A DNA stretch of 64,000 nucleotides from JAQUOA01 sp037443785. Lineage in GTDB: Bacteria > Bacteroidota > Ignavibacteria > UBA10030 > UBA8401. Location: NCBI GenBank assembly GCA_037443785.1, contig JBBINR010000008.1:1-64000 (forward strand). The letters run 5' to 3'. Shown one piece after another: positions 57,970 to 64,000 of this stretch. Numbering within the stretch: the stretch's first letter is position 1; each line of letters begins with the position of its first letter. Under the pieces are notes generated by a model. The model ran no database searches. It had not been told where the DNA came from and saw only the letters and a program-made list of their open reading frames with translations. A program made the translations under genes and the position numbers.

Positions 57970-59364
57970 ATGCTAACCATGAAATTCGGCGGCACGTCCG
58001 TCGGTGATGTGCCTCGATTGCAAGAGGTTGTTGCAATTGTTAAACAATTTTCTTCTGAACAATCTGTTGTCGTTGCTTCCGCTATGGGCGGGTTAACAAA
58101 TGTACTTCTTGATACGGCGCAGCATGCGGTTCAGCGCAACCATGAAGCGGTGCAAAAAGCAATCAAAGAAATGCGCGACCGCCACATTCACATCGCGATG
58201 ACAATGATTAAAGATGAAGCGCGCCGATCAAAATTAGTTCAAGATCAAATCGCATCATTCGAAGAATTGTCACAGCTCTATGGCGGCGTTGCAATGCTTC
58301 GCGAACTCTCTCCACGCTCGCTCGATGCAATCGCATCGTTTGGAGAATTGCTGTCGTGCAGACAGATTGCAGCAATCTTTGAAGAAAATGAAATTCCTTC
58401 TCAATTCATTGATGCACGAACAATCGTCCGCACTGATAATAATTTCAGCGAAGCAAATGTTGATTTTTCATTCACTAATAAAGCAATTGCTGACACATTA
58501 ATGCCGCTCGTGCAAAAAGGAATTGTTCCTGTGGTTACCGGCTTTATCGGCAGCACAGAAGATGGCATCACAACAACAATCGGCAGAAGCGGATCGGATT
58601 ACACCGGATCGATTGTCGGTGCCGCATTGAACAGCAAAGAAATTTGGATCTGGACCGACGTTGACGGTGTGATGACAGCTGATCCACGCGCTGTGAAAAC
58701 AGCAAAAGTGCTTGCCGAAATTTCGTATCGCGAAGCCGCGGAGATGAGTTATTTCGGAGCAAAAGTGATTCATCCGAAAACGATGGTGCCGGCGATCGAA
58801 AAGAAAATTCCGATTAGAATTAAAAATACGTTCAATCCTACGCATCCCGGAACATTGATCTGCCACGCACCAAAGATCAAAGAACCGCTGGTAAAAACTG
58901 TAACATCGATTGATAATCTCGCGATCATTTCCATTGAGGGAAATGGGATGATCGGGGTGCCCGGTGTCTCGGCAAGAATTTTTTCAGCTCTTGCACGTGC
59001 CCATGTCAACGTGATGATGATTTCCCAGGCATCATCGGAACATAATGTGTGCTTTGCCGTTCCGAAGAAAGATTGTCACACCGGAGTAAAAGTGCTTCGC
59101 GATGAATTCAGCATCGACATTGCAAAAAAAATTATTGACGATGTATCCGTGCAGGAACCCGTTTCAATCGTTGCCGTTGTTGGCGAAGGAATGATCGGCA
59201 CAAAAGGAGTTGCGGGAAAAACATTCAGCGCTGTTGCTAATGCCGATGTGAATATTATTGCTATCGCTCAAGGTTCATCGGAATTAAATATTTCGTTCAT
59301 TGTTTCTCAAACAGAAGCAAAAAAAGCTGTTCAATCCGTTCATGATGCGTTTTATAAATCGTAA
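57970..59364 (+). CDS. lysC: Aspartokinase
   Basis: A 464-residue monofunctional aspartate kinase. The start MLTMKFGGTSVGDVPRLQE carries the KFGGTS motif; FTNKAIADTLMPLVQ, GRSGSDYTGSIVGAAL and WTDVDGVMTADPR are further catalytic blocks. Two ACT domains occupy about 310-460 (ISIEGNGMIGVPGVSARIF and VAVVGEGMIGTKGVAGKTF), for feedback by lysine or threonine. It makes aspartyl phosphate, the entry to threonine, methionine and lysine. Its stop overlaps the next start by one base. Homoserine dehydrogenase is not fused and not in the window. Confidence 0.95.
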   Translation: MLTMKFGGTSVGDVPRLQEVVAIVKQFSSEQSVVVASAMGGLTNVLLDTAQHAVQRNHEAVQKAIKEMRDRHIHIAMTMIKDEARRSKLVQDQIASFEELSQLYGGVAMLRELSPRSLDAIASFGELLSCRQIAAIFEENEIPSQFIDARTIVRTDNNFSEANVDFSFTNKAIADTLMPLVQKGIVPVVTGFIGSTEDGITTTIGRSGSDYTGSIVGAALNSKEIWIWTDVDGVMTADPRAVKTAKVLAEISYREAAEMSYFGAKVIHPKTMVPAIEKKIPIRIKNTFNPTHPGTLICHAPKIKEPLVKTVTSIDNLAIISIEGNGMIGVPGVSARIFSALARAHVNVMMISQASSEHNVCFAVPKKDCHTGVKVLRDEFSIDIAKKIIDDVSVQEPVSIVAVVGEGMIGTKGVAGKTFSAVANADVNIIAIAQGSSELNISFIVSQTEAKKAVQSVHDAFYKS

Positions 59365-59615
59365 TGGAAAAAATCGTCACACGATATCGACCGCTTGCGT
59401 GTTCGCTTTATGATAATCTGGAAGCATTCGCAACAAAGCACGATCACTGCACAATTATTTTCCGTGGAGAAGGAGGTGAAGAACAGATTGAAGGCGTTAT
59501 TGCCGATCTGTTTTCAAACGATGGCGTTGAATTTTTAAAACTCGATACCGGAAAAACTGTTCGACTGGATTATCTTGTCGAGGTAAACGGTATCCCTATG
59601 AATAAATCTTGTTAA
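59364..59615 (+). CDS. rof: Rof/YaeO-family Rho-binding antiterminator
   Basis: An 83-residue protein. YRPLACSLYDNLEAFATKHD aligns with the start of E. coli Rof (YQPINCDDYDNLELACQHHL), and GVIADLFSNDGVEFLKLDTG with its later strands. Rof is a small Sm-like fold that binds the Rho N-terminal domain and blocks Rho-dependent termination. The gene overlaps the stop of lysC by one base and ends two bases before thrC, so it is translated as part of the threonine set. That placement is unusual and suggests it keeps Rho from ending the very long operon. Confidence 0.75.
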   Translation: MEKIVTRYRPLACSLYDNLEAFATKHDHCTIIFRGEGGEEQIEGVIADLFSNDGVEFLKLDTGKTVRLDYLVEVNGIPMNKSC

Positions 59616-59616
59616 T

Positions 59617-60888
59617 ATGATATCACGACTTAAATCAATTACCATCGGAACAGAATATCCGCTCGATGAAATCCGTTTCACCTCGGATAACGGCGAACTG
59701 CTCGACGTGATTCACGATTTCGATGCAATTAAAAAGCAATTCAAGATTTCGAAAGAATACTTTTCATCCAAAAAGGCAACGATCAATGGACAGCCAAGCG
59801 GCGGCGTGTGGCATTTCAAAGAATTGGTCATGCCAGCGCTTTCTGAAGCCGAAGTTATTTCAAAGCAAGAAGGAAACACGCGGCTGTACCGCAGCAAAAA
59901 AATTTCGTCCTGGCTGGGATTGCAAAAAGAAAAATTCTTTTTAAAGCATGAAGGTGAAAATCCGACCGGGTCATTTAAAGACCGCGGAATGACCGTCGCC
60001 ATTTCGATGGCAAAACATCTGAAACAGCACGCGGTTACCTGTGCGTCAACCGGAAATACTTCTGCATCGCTCGCCGCGTACGCTTCCGAAGCAGAACTCA
60101 TCGGGCTTGTGTTGATACCAAAAGGAAATGTTGCGGTCGGAAAAATTTCACAGGCGCTTGCCTACGGAACGAAGACACTTGTTGTGAATGGCGACTTTGA
60201 TGATTGCATGCGTTTGATTCGTGAAGCGCAGGAAAAGCTTGCTGCGTATCCGCTGAACTCCATCAATCCGTTTCGACTTGAAGGACAAAAAACGATCATG
60301 TGGGAAATTTTGATGCAGTTGAATTGGAATGTTCCTGATTGGTTTGTGTTCCCTGGCGGAAATCTTGGCAACACAAGCGCATTCGGCAAGGCATTGCATG
60401 AAGCAAAAGAGCTTGGTTTTATTGACCGAATGCCGCGTTTCGCCGTTATTCAGGCTGAAGGAGCGAGTCCGTTTTACAAAGCGTACAAGAATAATTTTGT
60501 GGGAATGAAACCGGAAAAAGCCGAGACAATTGCGACCGCAATCAAGATCGGTGATCCGGTGAATTATACGAAAGCGATTCGTTCGTTGAAATGGACAAAC
60601 GGAATTGTTGAATCAGTAAGCGACGAAGAAATTCTTGAAGCAAAAGCAGAAGTTGATGCGGCCGGCATCGGTGCAGAACCCGCATCGTGCGCAACTGTTG
60701 CCGGTATTAAAAAATTAATCGGACGCGGAGAAATCAAATCAAACGAAACAGTTGTCGGATTGCTGACGGGAAACATTCTTAAAGATCCGCAATGCATTGT
60801 CGATTATCATTTCAACAGAAAAACAAAGCATGCAAATCCGCCGCATGATATTGAAGCAAGTATTAATGAGCTAAAAAAATATTTATGA
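59617..60888 (+). CDS. thrC: Threonine synthase
   Basis: A 423-residue PLP enzyme. The PLP-binding Lys is in ENPTGSFKDRGMTVA; TCASTGNTSASLAAYA and FPGGNLGNTSAFGKAL bind phosphate. N-terminal part (about 1-80) matches the short-domain class. It converts O-phosphohomoserine to threonine. It begins two bases after rof and is followed by thrB. Confidence 0.95.
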   Translation: MISRLKSITIGTEYPLDEIRFTSDNGELLDVIHDFDAIKKQFKISKEYFSSKKATINGQPSGGVWHFKELVMPALSEAEVISKQEGNTRLYRSKKISSWLGLQKEKFFLKHEGENPTGSFKDRGMTVAISMAKHLKQHAVTCASTGNTSASLAAYASEAELIGLVLIPKGNVAVGKISQALAYGTKTLVVNGDFDDCMRLIREAQEKLAAYPLNSINPFRLEGQKTIMWEILMQLNWNVPDWFVFPGGNLGNTSAFGKALHEAKELGFIDRMPRFAVIQAEGASPFYKAYKNNFVGMKPEKAETIATAIKIGDPVNYTKAIRSLKWTNGIVESVSDEEILEAKAEVDAAGIGAEPASCATVAGIKKLIGRGEIKSNETVVGLLTGNILKDPQCIVDYHFNRKTKHANPPHDIEASINELKKYL

Positions 60889-60954
60889 CGATGGAGATGA
60901 GTATTTGAGTAGATGGGATGTTTCTCAAAATATCCTTCTCAACGACTCAACCCT

Positions 60955-61896
60955 ATGACAATAAAAATTCCTTGTTCTACTTCCAATCTCGGTCCCGGAT
61001 TCGACACACTTGGTCTGGCGCTGAACCGTTATTTGTTCCTCGAAGTCATGCTGAGCGAAGCGAAGCATCCAGGCATGGATTCTTCGGTCGCTACGCTCCC
61101 TCAGAATGACAAGATAAAGATCACCGTTGAAGGCAATGGCAAAGAACATATCGCCGCTGATGAAACGAATCTTGTCTATTCGTCCGCGCAGTTTGCGGCC
61201 CAAAAAATTGGAAAAAGACTTCCCATGTTTCATCTTCATTTAAAGAATACTATTCCTGCCTACGGTGGGCTTGGCGGAAGCGGTGCGGCAATTGCTGGCG
61301 GAGTTTTTTTGGCGAACGAATTGCTCAACGCGAATTTTTCGCGAGATGAAATGTTAAATATCGCCGTAGAAATTGAAGGACATCCCGATAATGTTTCTGC
61401 CGCCCTCTTCGGCGGATTGACGATCAATTGTTACAACAGTCATAAAAGAATTCATTGTCGAAGCGTAAAGATTGAAAAACCGCTTTTTATCGTGGCGTGC
61501 TCACCGCATTTTCAGGTACAGACGAAACAAGCGCGAAAAATTCTCCCGCAGCAGGTAGCCTTAAAAGATGCCGTGACAAACATTGAGAACGCCGCATCGC
61601 TCGTTGCCGCAATGATGAGCGGAGATTTTGAGGCGCTTCGTTATGTAACGGTCGAAAAACTTCATGAACAATACCGTGCAACATTGATTCCCGGGTTCAA
61701 CGATGTCAAGAACGCTGCGCTCGATGCCGGCGCATTGTCGTTCAATATCAGCGGCGCAGGACCAACGGTGTTTGCGTTCGCCATTCAGCATGAAAAAGAA
61801 ATTGCGAATGCCATGGTGAAGGCGTTTGAAACGTGTGGACAAAAATCTTCTGCAGAAATTATGCGTGTGGAAAATAATGGAACGGCGGTAGTTTAA
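60955..61896 (+). CDS. thrB: Homoserine kinase with in-frame palindromic-element insertion
   Basis: A 313-residue GHMP kinase starting MTIKIPCSTSNLGPGFDTLG (60955; an upstream frame from 60913 adds 14 residues). The ATP-binding motif is AYGGLGGSGAAIAGGVFLAN; ISGAGPTVFAFAI is the third GHMP motif. Between LFLE (strand 2) and KIKITVEGN (strand 3) there are 22 extra residues, VMLSEAKHPGMDSSVATLPQ plus ND, encoded exactly by a 66-bp palindromic repeat. Without it the protein would be 291 residues, the usual size. The rest of the frame and motifs are intact, so the enzyme is probably active with an extended loop. It phosphorylates homoserine for ThrC. Confidence 0.93.
   Translation: MTIKIPCSTSNLGPGFDTLGLALNRYLFLEVMLSEAKHPGMDSSVATLPQNDKIKITVEGNGKEHIAADETNLVYSSAQFAAQKIGKRLPMFHLHLKNTIPAYGGLGGSGAAIAGGVFLANELLNANFSRDEMLNIAVEIEGHPDNVSAALFGGLTINCYNSHKRIHCRSVKIEKPLFIVACSPHFQVQTKQARKILPQQVALKDAVTNIENAASLVAAMMSGDFEALRYVTVEKLHEQYRATLIPGFNDVKNAALDAGALSFNISGAGPTVFAFAIQHEKEIANAMVKAFETCGQKSSAEIMRVENNGTAVV
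61045..61110. repeat. Palindromic repeat inserted in frame within thrB
   Basis: Left arm GTCATGCTGAGCGAAGCG then AAGCATCC, 5-base middle, right arm GGATTCTTCGGTCGC then TACGCTCCCTCAGAATGAC. Its reverse complement has the same arms as the intergenic repeat at 3866-3940. Length 66 bp, a multiple of three, placed on codon boundaries. Confidence 0.85.
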
Positions 61897-61916
61897 AGTT
61901 TGCTCAACGATAGTCC

Positions 61917-61948
61917 ATAAAGAAACCTAATCTCTTTATAATTTTTTA
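61917..61948 (+). terminator. Rho-independent terminator at the end of the biosynthetic run
   Basis: ATAAAGA pairs with TCTTTAT across a 9-base loop and is followed by AATTTTTT, 20 bases past thrB. Faces the convergent glycosylase gene. Confidence 0.6.
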
Positions 61949-61964
61949 CTCTTTCCCGAGTTTA

Positions 61965-62537
61965 TCAAACTAAATTCTTCTTCACTATTTCCCTAAGATG
62001 TGGAATTACTTCTTTTTTGAACCATGGATTTTTTTTCTGCCATATTTTATTTCTCGGCGACGGATGAACAAGCGGAAGATACATTGGTAAAAATTCCCGA
62101 AAATTTTTAACATTTTCCGTCAATGTTGGTTTACGCTTATCGCCTAAATAATATCTTTGCGAATATTGTCCAATTAATAGAATAAGCCGTACATCCTTCA
62201 TCTTTCCTAGTAATTGATGATGCCATTGGGGCGCGCATTCAGGTCTTGGCGGCAAGTCGCCTGATCCATTTTTTCCCGGATAACAAAATCCCATTGGCAT
62301 TAATCCGAATAACTTTTTGTCGTAAAATTGCTTTTTGTCCACATCAAGCCATCGCCGCAACTCATCGCCGCTTTGATCATCCCAAGGAATCCCGCCCTCG
62401 TGAACCTTCTTTCCTGGCGCTTGACCAATGATTAATACCTTGCTTTCCTTGCTCACCGAAAAGATGGGGCGTGGAGCATGAGGTAAAAAAGATTCACATG
62501 TTGTACATGCAAGAATTTCACTTATTAAGGTCTTCAT
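61965..62537 (-). CDS. Uracil-DNA glycosylase family protein
   Basis: A 190-residue protein of the UDG superfamily (COG1573-like). The catalytic-side motif is VLIIGQAPGKKVHEGGIPWDD and the C-terminal motif is LVHPSPRNK; an N-terminal pair of cysteines CTTCE might mark a cluster site as in family 4, but only two are close. Members remove uracil from DNA or act on related substrates. Family placement within the superfamily is uncertain. It is convergent with thrB. Confidence 0.75.
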   Translation of the reverse strand: MKTLISEILACTTCESFLPHAPRPIFSVSKESKVLIIGQAPGKKVHEGGIPWDDQSGDELRRWLDVDKKQFYDKKLFGLMPMGFCYPGKNGSGDLPPRPECAPQWHHQLLGKMKDVRLILLIGQYSQRYYLGDKRKPTLTENVKNFREFLPMYLPLVHPSPRNKIWQKKNPWFKKEVIPHLREIVKKNLV

Positions 62538-62651
62538 GATATCGGTTTCGTATCACTAATTCATTCATGCGCTGGTGTCAAAACAAAATCTATAACATGT
62601 GACCTATCCGCACGGTTCCGGCATTCAAAAGAATACTATCAATTTTACGTT

Positions 62652-63413
62652 TTATTCGATCGCCAATTTTCGAATCTCGCTTGCAATCGCGCGGTTAATT
62701 TCGAAATGTTCTTCCAAAAAATCCAGCAGCGCCAGCGCCGATTCATTATTCCGATCGTACCCCTGCATCCATTGCGGCAAATGTTCTGAAATTGCAGGAT
62801 ACCGTTGTTCAAATCTTCTTTCGTGTGCAAAGTGGTCAGATGAAGCGGCAGTAGGTTTTTCTATTAGTTCTGCTAATTCCACAACACGATCAACAGCATA
62901 AATTTGAATAAATCTCATCGCCGATAATTTTTCGCCGCGCTTATCACGAGCCAAGCCGACATATAAATTTGTCAGCGCTTCGCCGAGAAACCATTCCAAC
63001 GCCGGCTTTTGCTGAACTGCACTCTTCTTCACGGGTATCGCAAGCCTTGCTGATACATCGGCACGTTTCCACACTATTCTTCCCGGTGCGTACGAAATTT
63101 CAGGTAATTCTCGTTCTTCAAAGACAGCAAACTCACAAAAGATACCGTCGGCAAAAAGAAGTTTGTGTCCATCGGCGGTGTTTTGAAAATGGTATGCAAC
63201 AGGCGATATTTTTCTTAGCCAATCAATGTGATTGATATATTCCTTTTTAAATCCCTTTTCCACAATAGCAAAAAAATCAAGATCAGAATAATCATCCAGC
63301 CGGTGAATCTCTTGACCGACAGAGCCGAGTCCGAACAGAGCAACAGCATGACCGCTTTGCTCAAGCGATTTTCCAATCTCATCAAGACGCTGGAGAAGAA
63401 ATTTTTTGTTCAT
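62652..63413 (-). CDS. Nucleotidyltransferase-fold protein
   Basis: A 253-residue protein; I start at MNKKFLLQRLDEIG (63413), an ATG 12 bases upstream being an alternative. The nucleotidyltransferase motif is LFGLGSVGQEIHRLDDYSDLDFF (Gly-Ser then D-x-D). The C-terminal half is helical (EWFLGEALTNLYVGLARD). Similar proteins act as aminoglycoside-type or minimal nucleotidyltransferases; substrate not inferable. Confidence 0.7.
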   Translation of the reverse strand: MNKKFLLQRLDEIGKSLEQSGHAVALFGLGSVGQEIHRLDDYSDLDFFAIVEKGFKKEYINHIDWLRKISPVAYHFQNTADGHKLLFADGIFCEFAVFEERELPEISYAPGRIVWKRADVSARLAIPVKKSAVQQKPALEWFLGEALTNLYVGLARDKRGEKLSAMRFIQIYAVDRVVELAELIEKPTAASSDHFAHERRFEQRYPAISEHLPQWMQGYDRNNESALALLDFLEEHFEINRAIASEIRKLAIE

Positions 63414-63453
63414 GGCAAATACCATACGTGAATGGAATTACAGAGATGCTTTT

Positions 63454-64000
63454 CTAAAGGTACACAATCAAAAGTATTACGGCGGTGGCAATAACACTCC
63501 AGAAAATAACTCCGTACGCGAAACCAAGCAGTGTGAATTTTAGAAATGTTTTTCCCCGCGATTGTTGATAGGTTCGTCTCATGCCAACAAATAAATGAAT
63601 CGGGATACCAAAAACTAATACGGTTGAATAGTCGGAAAGCATTTTGCTTCCAAGATGATCCAGCACCATTATCACCGTGAAGATGAGAAAAATGAACGCG
63701 TGAAAATAAAATGTAAAAACAATATGTGTGATGTAATAAATGTTGGAGCGAACATACAGGAGTTTTAGTATAAGCGCAAAGATCGGCAGTAAAACAAAAA
63801 TTAATTGGGGAGCGTGCTCGCGCAGAGAATCCATAAATTGTTCCGGATTCTCCTTCAATTTTTTTACCCCTTTCGTAAATCTTTCGCCAAGCAATGACTT
63901 TATTTTTAACGAGTCGCTCCCTTCTGTCACGACAATATTATTTTCCTTGAAATGAATCAGCGTATCGACACCAGCCGTGTGAAGAGTCGAATCTGCCAAA
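63454..64000 (-). CDS. DUF3667-like membrane protein (5' partial)
   Basis: The frame stays open to the right edge of the window, so the N terminus is missing; about 182 residues are seen. A soluble stretch (SLLGERFTKGVKKLKENPEQ) is followed by REHAPQLIFVLLPIFALILK and several more membrane spans, a pattern of the DUF3667 family, whose full members have an N-terminal zinc ribbon. Function unknown. Confidence 0.6.
   Translation of the reverse strand, partial: LADSTLHTAGVDTLIHFKENNIVVTEGSDSLKIKSLLGERFTKGVKKLKENPEQFMDSLREHAPQLIFVLLPIFALILKLLYVRSNIYYITHIVFTFYFHAFIFLIFTVIMVLDHLGSKMLSDYSTVLVFGIPIHLFVGMRRTYQQSRGKTFLKFTLLGFAYGVIFWSVIATAVILLIVYL

Overview
The window looks like a chromosomal contig from a member of the Ignavibacteria (Bacteroidota/Chlorobi group). 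The first gene ends in the YPNPFNPST...GREVAVLV type IX secretion sorting domain that is typical of that lineage. Lipoproteins are frequent, Shine-Dalgarno sites are often weak, and the gene complement (amino-acid prototrophy, UppP/DedA, YncE-phosphoesterase, isolated microcompartment proteins) fits a free-living Gram-negative. Almost everything left of about 39.4 kb reads on the minus strand (exceptions: the first gene and one sugar transporter). Almost everything from 39.5 to 61.9 kb reads on the plus strand.

Layout. 0-4 kb: end of a secreted protein, then an orphan KdpD/KdpE two-component pair split by a small GIY-YIG nuclease gene that sits inside a unit bounded by inverted repeats. Behind kdpD is a decayed region with a beta-barrel remnant and dispersed palindromes. 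4-14.7 kb: envelope and housekeeping genes (a lipoprotein with caspase-like motifs, an APC-type transporter, a GNAT, an M28 peptidase, OsmC, paired lipoproteins, two tandem MsrA). 14.8-20 kb: PduT and PduS-like microcompartment proteins followed upstream by the agmatine-to-putrescine genes and fabF. 20.5-25.3 kb: an eight-gene minus-strand cluster headed by an ECF sigma factor and a zinc anti-sigma factor, then two cytochrome P460-like proteins, a Cys-repeat secreted peptide, its MNIO (DUF692) enzyme, the DUF2063 partner and DoxX. I read this as a bufferin-type RiPP locus with an unusual precursor. 25.4-35.3 kb: esterase, MarC, a kinase-fold DUF4032 protein, DedA, UppP, an MFS sugar carrier, SpoVG, a beta-propeller/phosphoesterase and MurQ. 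35.3-39.4 kb: rsmG-mnmG-mnmE with a parS-like site in each of the two intergenic gaps, which suggests a position near the replication origin.

39.4-61.9 kb is a large plus-strand biosynthetic run: ilvB-ilvN-gltB-gltD-ilvC-cimA-aroF/G-type DAHP synthase-leuA-leuC-panD-leuD-proC-leuB-lysC-rof-thrC-thrB. It joins branched-chain amino acid synthesis (isoleucine via citramalate) to glutamate, proline, threonine, aromatic entry and beta-alanine synthesis. A 49-codon leader peptide rich in Ile, Leu and Val, followed by mutually exclusive hairpins, precedes ilvB and indicates attenuation control. A Rof-type Rho inhibitor gene lies between lysC and thrC, and a terminator lies between panD and leuD. The thrB gene carries an in-frame 66-bp palindromic repeat of the same family as an intergenic copy near 3.9 kb. 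The right end holds a uracil-DNA glycosylase family gene, a nucleotidyltransferase and the end of a DUF3667-like membrane protein.

The strongest discovery candidates are the sigma-factor-linked bufferin-like cluster with its shared promoter/leader sequence, the GIY-YIG/inverted-repeat unit, the protein-coding palindromic insertion in thrB, and the ilv attenuator.
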